A stretch of DNA of 64,000 nucleotides, taken from the NCBI GenBank assembly GCA_029718625.1, contig CM056391.1, positions 7,355,465 through 7,419,464 on the forward strand, given 5' to 3'. Positions 39,413 to 52,984 of this stretch are shown here, in pieces (position 1 is the stretch's first letter; each line of letters starts with the position of its first letter). This DNA is from Synaphobranchus kaupii (Eukaryota > Chordata > Actinopteri > Anguilliformes > Synaphobranchidae). The notes beneath the pieces were generated by a model. That model worked only from the letters and a program-made list of their open reading frames with translations. It searched no databases and had not been told where the DNA came from. A program made the position numbers and the translations under genes.

Positions 39413-40129
39413 TGAAGGGCTGTAGTCTGCGTGTGAAGTGTCTGGACCGTATCCTCGGAAATGTGGCAGCAACAGGCAGTGCCCCTCAGGTCAGTGGGGT
39501 GACAGAGCTGACCAAGCCACAGATAGATGACACCCCAAGGATAGGTATTCGAGATCCCAGCAAAAGCCAGCCAGTCTCACCTCCCAGGGTGAAGAACTTT
39601 TCCATAGTACACTTTTCCAGTATACGATATCTGCGTTTCCTGTCCTTTTTTCATTCTAGGCATTAATTCACGTGTTGCTGTAACCATTTTGGGCTAACGT
39701 CAAAAAAAAAAAATGTCGCAGTTCACATTCATATTGTTATTTTTCAGTAGTGTGTCAGAGAACAAGATCCTCAAGTCAAAAAGACGCTCAATGTAGCGTG
39801 CGTCAGAAGTCGTATTATTATTATTATTATTACTATTATGTCTTAAAATAATGATTTAAATCCACAGCAGTAAAAGGTCCACATTCATGGTTTATTCCGG
39901 TAGTGTTCATGATGACAGCCAGGCAGTAAAAAAAACAAAAAAGATTTTCTGTTCTAAAGAAAATGTCAAAATGCATTCTGCTTAATCATGACTTATGGCA
40001 ACACATAATTAACTTAATTTGATATTTGATAGCATTATACTTGGCTTTCACTGCTGCCTCAACCTTGTGTTCCAGGGTGTCACTCGCTGTCAAAATACAT
40101 TTGATTGACTGCTGGTTAGATAAAGGCTA

Positions 40130-40135
40130 AATAAA
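40130..40135 (+). promoter_or_regulatory. Candidate ptchd4 poly(A) signal
   Basis: AATAAA about 765 bp after the stop codon. Another lies at about 40210. Which, if either, is used cannot be told from sequence. Confidence 0.3.
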
Positions 40136-43100
40136 GTAATTTAAAGTTTATGCACTATAATTGGCCTTCAGCAAGATTTGCCTGACAAATACAATCCCGC
40201 AGTTTAAAAAATAAAATAAATACATTTTAAAAAAGATCGGATCAAAATTTGATGTTTCTCCCAAAATGCAACAGCAGCACCTGAACTTGTGAACCCTGTG
40301 AAGATCTCTTGGTGGTCTTTCAAATCTAAATCTAATTTCATAGAGAGACCCAGAGGAGGGAGATACTAGTTTTCCCTAAACATGCTATGCGAAGGTTAAA
40401 GATAGAAAACTGGGCAAGGGACACTGAAAATTGATTTCCTCATCTTGGGCATCATATACATTTTAAAATGCATCAACAATGAACAAGGATAGTTATGCAC
40501 GTGTATTCACTACACAGATAAATGGACAGAGCGGATAGCAAATTGTCCACTATACAGAATCTTGCACATTACAGTGTGAAGGTAGAATCTTGAGCAAATT
40601 TTATTTTATTTTTTTTAAAAGGTTTAAAAAGATTAGTCATCACTTTCATGTCTGCCTTTATCTAAGATTAGGAATGGAACTACAATACACATTTTAATAA
40701 CATTATGCATGTGATTAGATAATAGCAGAAGGTATGCTTATAAAATTTTTTTTTTTTAAAGAATTTGAGAAATCATACAAAGTTTTAAAAAATTTAAAAA
40801 CAATACTTCCCAGCCTACATAGCTACATATTTCACTTGCTCAAGGAGGGTTAATTAAAAAGGCTTTTCCACAATATTCATATTTTATATCCAGCAGCATG
40901 AGTGTACTGTGGAGCTGCTAAAACACGGGACTTGTCTGGCGATATGGGTTCTTATCCGGCCGGAACCAGAGGCTCTGAGATTGTGACAATGGTATGAATG
41001 TAGGGGGCTTTGTTATTATGTACCTGTCTTGTCCTGGTCATAAGTGGATGCATAGACCGAAACTGTCACTCATATGATGAACTCAGCAGTGTCTCGAATG
41101 GGATGCTAAGCAAATTAGCCTCATAAGGCATTCTGGGTAACAGAGTAGTTTCTCTGTCAAGCTGTTCAGATGTTGATCTTCATAGACATGCTTTGTGTCC
41201 CAAGGTCAACTCGAAAACCACACAGTACGCCAGCACTAGAAACAGGATGTGACACGTCACCGTATGGGAGGAGCTGCTAATCAATACAAAGACAGATTAC
41301 AACCGTTGGAAAATAGATCATTTTCCTCCACTGCTGTGGATTTTAGTGTTTAATACAGAGGGGATTTGTCTACTTTTGCAGGAATAATTAATTGGAATGT
41401 GAATTTTTGGAATTTTGAATTTGTTGATTACTATTATTAATTACCCCATAAGGAAAACCTTAATAAATACCAACCCCATTATTATTACCAGGTGTAGTGT
41501 AACCAAACTGTTGGGGAACAGGTGACTGAGGGCACAATCGTGTTCTTAAAAACGCCATATCATTTGTGTGTAACAAGGAGGCATGAGAATCAACCAACTA
41601 TAATGGGGGAAAATGCAAATTGAAGTCATAAACCTCCCAAACGGACTGTGAAAGCATGGCGCTATATTGTATGTACATGTATGCATGTATCTAATAACTG
41701 TCTGCAACCCCCTTTTTATCATTGTTTTGCTAGGCTGTAGGAACGTACACTTCTTGTTTCAATGCATATTCTAAAGATCATATTTTGTGACATTTACCGT
41801 ATGTGAAAACAAACAGAAAAAAAGCCAGAAAATAGCATTATTTAATGTAAAATACTTGTACATGATTTTCTAATTTTATAGAAAAAGGGGAAAAGAAATT
41901 ACCGAAAAGATTTTTAAAGCTTAAATTCTTACTTAAAAAGCAATAAATAAAAAGTTCAAGAGTCAAACACAGTAGGCCAGTAATAACTTGAGGGATTTTC
42001 ATTCATAGAAAAAATTATAAACAGATAAATTAATTGCACACCACCAGAGTATACCTTTTTTGCATTTCAATAGAATGAGTGTTTAGTGTGGAAGATGGTG
42101 GATGATTGCTATTCAGTCGTTTGTTTGCTTGTTTAGTTATACTGCAACATTACCGGGAAAAACTGCCTCTTTCAACTTAACTGCACTTTCACTTGCCCTG
42201 GTAATAATATTTTTATTACCAATGTAGGTTGCATCGACACACAGGTATATATACAGTATGTATATATATGTATAATTTAAAAAAGCTAACCAAATTATAT
42301 GTGAAGTAAATCCACGACAAACCTTTGTAAATTGAAGGCTATGCTATGGATATAAATTGTCTATATTGTCACTGTTTAACATCCAAAAGCAAGAACACGT
42401 ATAATACTGTGTTTATTTATAATATTTTAGCTTGTTAAGAGCTTTTCAGGTTGAGGTTGGTGGATTAATGTTAGAAGGCACATTCCATCCCCAGTGTGTC
42501 TTGCACCGGCATCTCGATCAGCTGTAACCTCACACTTCACATGTACACCTACCGAGTCCTCCAGAGCTTGTCGCTGCTTGCCGTCTTGAATCGGTCGTGC
42601 ACCAGCGCAGGTTATGCGGCGGATGGCACCAGTTTGGCATGGTTCCAAAAGGTAGCAAGGAGGCAGTCCGCATGCTGACGGGAAACACAGTCGAACCTCA
42701 CAGTTTTACGCTGAGAGAGTATATTATTTTAGCCAAACGGGGTGTGAACCGACAAGTAGTACGAGCACTTGGGTCCTTTCAAACTCCTTTTTATACAATG
42801 CAAAGATTATTTTTGTTATTGTCGCTAATGGGGGTGGGAAAAAAGTGAACATTAAATGTTCCTAGGGAGCAACATAATGAAACGAAAACAGCGGCAGCTT
42901 CTGGCGTAAAATAACACGTTTTGACGTGCTTCTCGTCACATTGGCGGTTGCATTTATTAATTTACAGAGTTAAAACGCTGTTTTACGTTTGCTCTAGGTA
43001 CTCAAAAGCTGCCTGTTTATAAGCAAACTGCTGCTCTCCTTTCTATGTCCCCATGCCGATGCTGTGTGTCTTTTATGATACAGGTAGAATCAGACCTAGC

Positions 43101-45902
43101 TTGCTTTGATTGGGCGGCCGGGTCCCTGTACTACACCTTATGCTCGTCTTTGCCCATAGTTTTCCATTTCTTTATAACTGACACACCCATACACTTGTAA
43201 TGCAGTCATTTTGAGGATGCAAGACCGGAACATCTTTTGTAACAGTTATCCACTACGCACACATTATGCTGTCACTCATTATACTGTGAAAAAGAATGTT
43301 CTAATGAGATCCCCCTTTTTATTTTTTTTAATCATTGGATTAATTGATTTATTGATGGATATTAACTTCCAAGAAATGTACAGCTACAGTATGACAGCTT
43401 ATTTAAACAATAAGACTAGAGTAATTCATGTAATAAAAAATGGCTTACTTTCACTTCAGTTCCAAAGCTTTTCAAAGCTATGACATTTTTCTGAAGGACC
43501 CCACTTGCCTAAGATCCTATATCTCCGAGGTTCTACTGAATGTTTCATATTGACTGTGGGCCCTGCTTATTGCCATAACAACAGCAAGAACAAGAAGAAA
43601 ATATAGATAAGTGTGCGAGACACTTTTTTAGTAACACTGTATAAAATATGCATATACAGCATATATAATCATTTCTAGAGTATCATCACAAATCACTCAG
43701 CAATGGCGTCGCCTTTATGGTTCAAAACCAAGATGTCTTAGTTCAAAAATAGTTTCTGCAGGCCTCTTTGACACTGTGTTTTTATTGGCAGTTGTGTAAT
43801 TGTTGATTAGTCAATGGCTTTAAGTGAATAAGGATTTATTCTCCATCGGGTGCTCATCTGATGTGATCATTTGCATTACTTCTCAGTTCTATTGCCTTGG
43901 CCACATTTAGTGTGAACTTTAAGTCAAAATTCCACTCAAGTGGAAGCCATACACTGTTCCACCAAACATGTGTGTGTGTGTGTGTTTGTGTACACAGTGG
44001 AGCATGCTTTGGGGCAGCAGCCACTGTATAGTGATAGTTTCCAATCAGAATTATTGATTGATTTTTTAAATAATACAATTAGATATAACATTCAAAAACT
44101 TAAAATGAAGAATGTTAGATTTAATATATAGCTAAATTAATACAATAAGGCAGCCAATTGTGTGAACTACAGTGGAACAACTTACACAGCAGATACACAT
44201 TCGGCCTGCTGCGTGCTAGCAACGCTGAGCTTATATACTGAAAAACTGAAAACAATTCAGAGCCATTTTAATTTCAAACCTTAACATTAACCAAAAAAAA
44301 AAAAAATCTTAAGCAATCATTATACGTTTTCCCAAATAAGAGTAAATGTTTCTCTGAAAGGAAGAAAAAATAATCATGAAAACATGTCCCTGGAAAGTTG
44401 CGTTTGTTTCTGTGAAGTACATATGAGGTGGTTATTGATGTTTGGCTTTGTCTGAAGGTGCTCTGTAGCGTTGGCCAATTAGACGGTTCTATAAAAGCCC
44501 CAGCATCCCCTTTGACAACCGAGCGTGGGCATTCACACCAGCCCATTATTCTCACGTCTACCTTTGCCCCTAGTTACCCTACCTTATTGAGCCAGCTGTT
44601 TGATAAGCTGACAAGATAAGACCATAGTCTACAAGAGGGTAATTTACAGGTAACGGAGAATCCATTTTAATCATTGTTTTCTTTTTTACCCTTTTGGTCA
44701 AAACATAAACATAGCATGCTTGTCCTTGGACATACTGGAATTGAGTGAGCAAGACTATTGCACTTGGGTTAGTGAAGGTTAGCATCACCAGATATAGCAC
44801 CAGAAGTTATTCACTGCAATGCAATGCAAGTTATGCATTGCAAAACGGAGAATCACGTTGTTTTGTAGTATACCTCAGAATGTCAACCGTCTTTTTTTCA
44901 ATGAGCAGCCAAGTTACGATTCAGCAGTAACAAATACCAGTTAAATGGCCATTTTAATAGGATAACGGCTATGTTACAAATAAAAGATGGGTTTGTAATG
45001 TTACAGAACTGGTCATTAATTAAAAGGACTATTTATTTATTATTGTGTTCTCTTACTGTCCAGTTCTGCTTGTATTTATAATTTTTATTTATGCAACTAG
45101 ATGTGAAAGTTAAGAGACTTTCATACCTTTTGCACAAGCCTGAGAGGGTATATTATTTTAGAATGGAGAACTTGTGAAAGAACCTTTTCCAGCTTTGTAA
45201 AACCAAATAGACAACAGTAGAAGAATATAGTACCGTGCAAACAACATATAATAAGGTCCCATTAATTTCCTTTGGTTTGTGATTTGTCCATAAATTTGGC
45301 GGACACATTTATGCAAGAGATGCTTTTCTCACTGACAGAATATTATGAATTTAGTGACCGTTATTGAAGCTTTAGGTTAATTGCCTAGGCCACAAAGGAC
45401 AATTGCCATTCGCCGGCATACTGTAGCCTATACTTATCTTCAATGGCGCTGTTCTGGAGAGTCTTACATTAGAACAGTGGTGTTTCACGTCGCGAGATTT
45501 GCTGCAGTCAGAAATTGGGGGTTCGGCGTGATTTTGCTAAACAATGACAAAATATATCCAAAACTGTAATTTAACCTTGAAACACAGGCACGCACATTGA
45601 ATAATTTGCTGTTTTGTTGCAAGAATTAGCACTTTGTGAATCTGCGACGTGTCCTGAGTTCACTCATTTGCATGTTTTTCGTTCAATCCCCCACAACTGC
45701 CATTAATGTCAACACATAGGCTACTCAAATGGGGCTACAGCCCTGTGATCATCCACAATGTGATTTATTTATTTAAATACTGTCAACCGATTGAAATAGG
45801 CTACGACAGACAACACTTATTTGCATCACTGTGACAATGCGAGGTCTGTTCAACTCCCTCGTTCGCCCGGGAGCGAATCCATCTGCTAATGGTACATAAA
45901 TA

Positions 45903-46022
<120 letters not shown>

Positions 46023-47480
46023 ATTTAAAGTGAGCGAACAGACTATCGGTAACAGTCCTGCGGTAGCCCCCTTCCTCTATCCAATGCAGCAGAGAATTCC
46101 AAACGATTTCGATGGCAGAGGTAAGCCCTTAATTTGAATATCAAAGGATTTTAATCGCTCTAAGGCCGAAACTGTATTACTCATACAAAAAAAAAACGCT
46201 TGTGATTTATCTGCACCAAAACGACAAATTTACCGCATTGTGTACGCCTACAGTGTAGAAAAAAATCTGTTTAAATTTTTTCTAGATACATCATAGCGAC
46301 TGCCCATGAGAGGCGAATTTGGTTGAGGGAACGTGCGTTAGGCCCATATATTCACTTTATGTTTTCTTGTTCTGTTCGTCTGTGCGCAAGGGCATTACTG
46401 ACTCTACCTTGATTCATTCATGCCTTATTTCTACTCTTCTCTTTTTATCCCTCTCTCGTCACTGGCACGTCGGCCTGGCCCCAGCCGCCGCAGGTGGTTA
46501 ATTCAGTGAACTGCTGTTGAAGGGGGGATGCTTCTACTAGGTTACATAACTTATCTGCAGTGACTTTTTCCCCCCGTCTGCTTCAGCATTTATTCAAGAT
46601 TGCCATATGCCCCGGCCCGAACCCTTCTATTTCCGTCACAAAAAAGATATATAATAATTACGAACAAATTGAAAGTTCAACCTATTTTTCTAAACATGTA
46701 GATATATCCTAATTTCCCTACATTCCCACATCCTTGGACTATATGATCTAATATGACAGTAGGCTACAGTAGGCCTATAGGTCGGATGTTAATACGTCAT
46801 CATGCACTTATAGCAATCACCAGGAATCCGACATTCATCTTTAACATTTTTGCTTGTACAGTTAGCGTGTTTGCTTGTTTGTTTGATTGTTTGTTTGTGG
46901 GCACTTTGGTTTGTGGGTAGTGGAATAAATAACTGAATTAATAAACATAGATGAGGTTCTCAAATTATTCTTAAAAACAAAACACATAACATTATTCTAG
47001 ACAATGTATAAAATATTGTAGGCCATCACATAAGGTTCAAACTAAGCAAAATATTTAAAGTGTCTGTCCAGCATTTTTATTTATTTTTTTTAAATACAAA
47101 GTTTCTAAATGATGAATTCACATACCACCTATTGGGTGCAATAGTTCATTCTTTTGGAGAGAAAAAAATGAAGGAAATTGACATTTTATAATGCTGGATT
47201 GAAGGAATGCCTTGCCATATGATATGCATGGGGAAAAGCTTGTTGTCTTTTTCCCCTAATATATAATTTCTTCCCTCTTTTTCACCCCTAATATATGTTG
47301 GTATATTGATTGTAACTGAGCTGCTGACTACCTACAATGATGCCAGCCATGGTTTTTGACAGGTTAACTAAGCTGGCTTGGCTACCTAATAAAATTGACA
47401 TTCACGATGAAGATTAATGTTTTTCATCCGCTATGTGTTCAAGTCTACCAGGTTTTCTGACAGAGCAGTACTGTGTCACC

Positions 47481-47771
47481 ACCATAGATATAGAACCATA
47501 GATCTGATATATGTCATAGTTAGTGGCACAATTTTTGAGACCATACCCAGGTAAGATGGTGGCCAGTAACCATGGTTTTATATCTAAGAGCTATCTGACT
47601 TCTGAGACCTGATTATGGCATCACAGTGGGTTAGAAAGTACATGACACTTTGCCATAGGTTCCTATTATAGCTGCACCCAGGTAAGATGGCTGCCAAATT
47701 GTTCCATTTCAGAATTCCAAATTACTATTACATTACATGATATGCCACATCTATGGTTCTATATCTATGGT
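47481..47771. mobile_element. MITE with 23-bp perfect terminal inverted repeats
   Basis: The left end ACCATAGATATAGAACCATA (+GAT) is perfectly inverted at the right end (ATC + TATGGTTCTATATCTATGGT). CACC directly flanks both ends (47477-47480 and 47772-47775) and may be a 4-bp target duplication. The interior carries GCACCCAGGTAAGATGG-type and ACCCAGGTAAGATGGTGGCC sub-repeats and has no coding capacity. Confidence 0.8.
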
Positions 47772-48223
47772 CACCACACCAAATGTGTTAATTTCTTATT
47801 GGTTCAAATATCCACAGATTAAAGGGAACATAGCGTGAATTATGCATTCCAAGAAAAAGACGATCTTATCTGCTCATCTGTTAGCCTTTTCAATTTTGCC
47901 AGAATAATATTCATTTTCTGACAGTGTGTGGATTTCAATTTAGCAAAAATTGAAATGCATCCTCTACATGTGCACCTTAAAAATAGTAAATCTGTAGTTA
48001 GGTAGGCTAATAATAATAATAATGCTATCGTTTAATTTTCTACCTGTATATGAATCCTGGTCATTATGACCATTTGCTCTCTACAGTAGCTAGTACAGTT
48101 ACTTAGCTTTTAATCACTAGCTAGGAAGTTATTAAGAAATTAGCAGGCCAGTATGTCTTGTAAACACACATGGTACAATAAATGATCAGGACTCATTCTC
48201 TGTGGCTGCTATGTGCAGTAGAC

Positions 48224-48388
48224 ATTAAGGGCCTGATTTACTAAGACCTTTAGCGGGTGCAAAACCATTTAGCGCACGCAAAACCAACAGCATGACCAAT
48301 GATTGCTGCTCAACAAATTCCATGACCAATCATTGGTCACGTTATTGGTTTTGCGTGTGCTAAATGGTTTTAGGAAATCAGGCCCTAA
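48224..48388. mobile_element. Fold-back MITE, about 165 bp
   Basis: Ends TTAAGGGCCTGATTTA and GAAATCAGGCCCTAA are inverted, and the interior continues as an imperfect fold-back (GCAAAACCATTTAGCGCACG against GCGTGTGCTAAATGGTTTT; CCAATGATTG against CAATCATTGG). TTAA/CTAA at the ends may be the target site. Non-coding. Confidence 0.75.
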
Positions 48389-48449
48389 ATGTGAAATTTA
48401 GCACCAACACTGTCCACCAACATGTCTGTTTCTGTATCCCAGACATGTA

Positions 48450-48582
48450 GTAAAATGTTCAGTGTTAAATCAACTCTGACAGATTAGGCCTGCATTTTAC
48501 TCTGATAGAGTGTATATGATCCTTGCTGGACCTACTGTATATTGACCCTTGTTAGAGTTCAATTAACACTGAGCATATTACC
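48450..48582. repeat. Inverted-repeat (MITE-like) element, copy 3
   Basis: TAAAATGTTCAGTGTTAAAT then CAACTCTGACAG at the left and GTTAGAGTTCAATTAACACT then GAGCATATTA at the right, the same termini as the copies at 14149 and 15183. The centre differs. Confidence 0.6.
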
Positions 48583-49786
48583 GCGTAGGCATCTTAGCTT
48601 TATATAGTACCTCTGACTCCTTTCACCCTTTTGACTCATTGTAATGTCATTTGTGTTTTGAGAGGTGTGAGGTTGATCTATATATTCCAAGTCCAGTGCA
48701 TCACATTTAATTTAAATATATGGAAATCTGTAATAAATAAAATTAATGTATCTAAAGAAATTCATAAATTTGAGTATGTAAATAGTCTGCTTTCCACTGG
48801 AAGTGCAGGCAGTCTTGTGTATGCACTGCAGTGTATTTATAAATCAACCTGTTCCCCATTGCACATCGCAGTACAAAATATGATAACATTCCAGAATATT
48901 TAACAAAACGGCATTCGAAAATAATCGTTGTATCAGAGCCCAACCCTTGGGGAAAATGTATTACATTTTTGCTGGATCGACACTTTAAAAAGTACACACT
49001 GTAGCACCAATGAAAAACAGTCTTCCATTTAAACAATTACAATATAATAAACAGCAGATAAAACGCTCAAGGAGAATACTGACTTCAGTTAGCATACATC
49101 AGTAAATATATAGGTACAGTATGCATATATTTTGCTAAAGTAAAGTATCTTAAGTCCTGGAACATCAATGCATTTAATGTTGTAGTGAAGGACAATAAAT
49201 TATACAGACATGCCAAAAACAAATCCTAGTGAATTGAAAACTTAAAAGGAATGTTCAAGTCTGAAATTTATTAGAAGTATGCTTTTGAATGCTTTAAATA
49301 TTTTCAATGTAAACTATTTTCTACAGCCTGCTATGTTGAAGCTATAAATATAATGCCTAAGTGAATTTTATATGGGAAAAATACAATTTTCATTAAAACT
49401 TTTGTCTATGAAATAATGTTTGTTTTTGTTTTTTTGACTGAAGTGGTTCTTTCTTCAATGTTCTATAACTCATGGGACAACGTATGATGCACAAAACATG
49501 CATGAAAATCACGCAATGCACTCTACCCATATTATCCAATATACGGCTTTGCACAGGCAATTCCAATATACGAATATAATTACATAACAATATCAGTGCT
49601 CAAGGTCAATCAAGCCCATGTCTTTATTTAATCTTGCCAACAATTGTATTCAGCAAATATATACCACAAATTTCCAACAGACGCATACAAACCAAACAGC
49701 TTATTCGTTTGGCAGTTCTCCTTAGCAATGACAGTGTATGCATTAGCCGTTAGCTCAAGCTGGATATTTACTTAAGCAACGGTTTC

Positions 49787-49850
49787 CCACCTGGGAACTA
49801 ATCTGGCAACCTTCTGGCACCTGGGAACTAATCTGGCAACCTTCTGGCAC
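49787..49850. repeat. 30-bp direct duplication
   Basis: Two adjacent copies of CACCTGGGAACTAATCTGGC plus AACCTTCTGG. Confidence 0.93.
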
Positions 49851-50768
49851 CAAGCCCAGTCCCACAACCACTTCACTGCTTGACATGTAATCTTTTTTTT
49901 TTCTCCTGAAGGTAACCTAGCTACGCTGGAGCTCTTTACTGTCGTAAACGGCCGAATCTGTACAAACACCGTTTTAGTATTCTTTGTTTTTCGGTTTGTG
50001 AGTGAATTATTTTTGGCCGCCATCAAGGCTTGAACTCTCATTCCCAAAGCTGACTGCCGTCCATTAATTTAAAAAGTCACTCCAATGGGAACATGCCCCA
50101 AAACACCATTAAAATTCACTCTGCTCGACCTGACTTGATTCCTGTCACTATGCATCACCATACCTGTGTAAAAGTGGGGTTTAACGCATATTAGGCAAAG
50201 GCCTTCTTATTAACTCATTAATGGTAGTGCATATACATAAGTTTATTTTATTCAAAATGTCAGCGTGATTGATCTAGACAGCACCATTGGTCCCACAGTG
50301 GAAACACGCAGTGTACATGTTCGACATTAAGGTAGTACATTGTTTTTGTGAACAAAGGCAGTTACTTACTGCACAGTGTACAAGGACATGATTCCCGTTG
50401 GGAATGTAGAATATTTCCGGACGTTATTTACATAGACAGCCTCCTGTGATGTCTGCCGCCATGGAAACAGTCCCAAGGTCCTCAAATGGAACTCTGCTCT
50501 ACAGCAGGAAAACGGAAAACACAGGGAGGCAATGTGACCTCAACGCTACTGTATGACTTTCAACCAATGCAGACAGACCCTGTGCTACCTGCATTGAGTA
50601 GCGTGCCATCGTCAGTACACCCCCACCTGTTTAAGACCAGAATGACTGCCCTGGGCCTTAAAATCTACCTTGTGCACAAGAACAGAAAGTATCCAAGACG
50701 TGTGGCGACAGTGATATCCGTCCCGTTCGTTCAGAGGATTCTCGCAGGGATCCAGATCTTTCCAGGGC

Positions 50769-52670
50769 TGTGTCCGAATCAGAGCCCTATCTACTGCGCC
50801 CTGTCTCCTGCGTACAGTGCACTGTGTCTGAATCAGAGCCCTATCTACTGCACCCTGTCTCCTGCATACAGTGCACTGTGTCTGAATCAGAGCCCTATCT
50901 ACTGCGCCCTGTCTCCTGCGTACAGTGCACTGTGTCTGAATCAGAGCCATATCTACTGTGCCCTGTCTCCTGCGTACAGTGTACTGTGTCTGAATCAGAG
51001 CCCTATCTACTGTGCCCTGTCTCCTGCGTACAGTGCACTGTGTCCGAATCAGAGCCATATCTACTGTGCCCTGTCTCCTGCGTACAGTGCACTGTGTCTG
51101 AATCAGAGCTCTATCTACTGCACCCTGTCTCCTGCGTACAGTGCACTGTGTCTGAATCAGAGCCCTATCTACTGCACCCTGTCTCCTGCATACAGTGCAC
51201 TGTGTCTGAATCAGAGCCCTATCTACTGTGCCCTGTCTCCTGCGTACAGTGTACTGTGTCTGAATCAGAGCCATATGTACTGTGCCCATGTCTCCTGCGT
51301 ACAGTGCACTGTCTGAATCAGAGCCCTATCTACTGCGCCCTGTCTCCTGCGTACAGTGCACTGTGTCCGAATCAGAGCCATATCTACTGTGCCCTGTCTC
51401 CTGCGTACAGTGCACTGTGTCTGAATCAGAGCTCTATCTACTGCACCCTGTCTCCTGCGTACAGTGCACTGTGTCTGAATCAGAGCCCTATCTACTGCAC
51501 CCTGTCTCCTGCATACAGTGCACTGTGTCTGAATCAGAGCCCTATCTACTGTGCCCTGTCTCCTGCGTACAGTGTACTGTGTCTGAATCAGAGCCCTATC
51601 TACTGCGCCCTGTCTCCTGCGTACAGTGCACTGTGTCTGAATCAGAGCCATATCTACTGTGCCCTGTCTCCTGCGTACAGTGTACTGTGTCCGAATCAGA
51701 GCCCTATCTACTGTGCCCTGTCTCCTGTGTAAAGTGCACTGTGTCCGAATCAGAGCCCTATCTACTGCGCCCTGTCTCCTGCGTACAGTGCACTGTGTCT
51801 GAATCAGAGCCCTATCTACTGCGCCCTGTCTCCTGCGTACAGTGCACTGTGTCTGAATCAGAGCCCTATCTACTGCGCCCTGTCTCCTGCGTACAGTGCA
51901 CTGTGTCTGAATCAGAGCCATATCTACTGTGCCCTGTCTCCTGCGTACAGTGTACTGTGTCCGAATCAGAGCCCTATCTACTGTGCCCTGTCTCCTGTGT
52001 AAAGTGCACTGTGTCCGAATCAGAGCCCTATCTACTGCGCCCTGTCTCCTGCGTACAGTGCACTGTGTCCGAATCAGAGCCATATCTACTGTGCCCTGTC
52101 TCCTGCGTACAGTGCACTGTGTCTGAATCAGAGCTCTATCTACTGCACCCTGTCTCCTGCGTACAGTGCACTGTGTCTGAATCAGAGCCCTATCTACTGC
52201 ACCCTGTCTCCTGCATACAGTGCACTGTGTCTGAATCAGAGCCCTATCTCCTGCGTACAGTGTACTGTGTCTGAATCAGAGCCATATGTACTGTGCCCAT
52301 GTCTCCTGCGTACAGTGCACTGTGTCTGAATCAGAGCCCTATCTACTGCGCCCTGTCTCCTGCATACAGTGCACTGTGTCTGAATCAGAGCCCTATCTAC
52401 TACGCCCTGTCTCCTGCGTACAGTGCACTGTGTCTGAATCAGAGCCATATCTACTGTGCCCTGTCTCCTGCGTACAGTGTACTGTGTCCGAATCAGAGCC
52501 CTATCTACTGTGCCCTGTCTCCTGTGTAAAGTGCACTGTGTCCGAATCAGAGCCCTATCTACTGCGCCCTGTCTCCTGCGTACAGTGCACTGTGTCTGAA
52601 TCAGAGCCCTATCTACTGCGCCCTGTCTCCTGCGTACAGTGCACTGTGTCTGAATCAGAGCCCTATCTAT
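50769..52670. repeat. 54-bp minisatellite, about 35 copies, with higher-order blocks
   Basis: Unit GTGTCTGAATCAGAGCCCTA then TCTACTGCGCCCTGTCTCCT and GCGTACAGTGCACT. Being 54 bp (18 codons) with few stops, it yields open frames of up to 330 codons on both strands, all artefacts. Rare variants recur at fixed distances: CCTGTGTAAAG at 51721 and 51991 (270 bp, five units) and again near 52518, and CATATGTACTGTGCCCATG near 51268 and 52281 (about 1.01 kb). One unit near 52240 is shortened. Confidence 0.95.
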
Positions 52671-52733
52671 CACACTATTTGCATGAGGTACGTTTAGGCC
52701 CTGGCTGCGCCCCAATATTCTTCACTCCCCTCC

Positions 52734-52984
52734 TCCTTTCCTCCACTCCCCCACTACCACTCCTCTCCTACCCGGAAGTATGCAAAACTGTCTGAACGTT
52801 TCGAGTACAAGTATTTGCATGTACAGTATACGAGGTACCTGGCATTGCGGTTTGAGTCAAGACATTAATTGATATGTAACCATAAATACGTACTGAAGAT
52901 GTAATCAACGACATTAGATTAAAACACAAAGATCCGTTTCCGGGGCACGGAGTAGAGGAGGTGGTAGTGGAGGAAGGGAGGGTG
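52734..52984 (+). mobile_element. Short inverted-repeat element, copy A
   Basis: Starts CCTTTCCTCCACTCCCCCAC and ends GGAGGTGGTAGTGGAGGAAG, so its purine/pyrimidine-rich ends are inverted. The interior (GAAGTATGCAAAACTGTCTG, TGGCATTGCGGTTTG, GACATTAATTGAT) aligns along its length with the reverse complement of 57175-57430, at roughly 80 percent by eye. Non-coding. Confidence 0.75.

Noticed and set aside
50486..52795. Cys/Ser-rich open frames on both strands (up to 330 codons)
   Set aside because: By-product of the 54-bp tandem unit.
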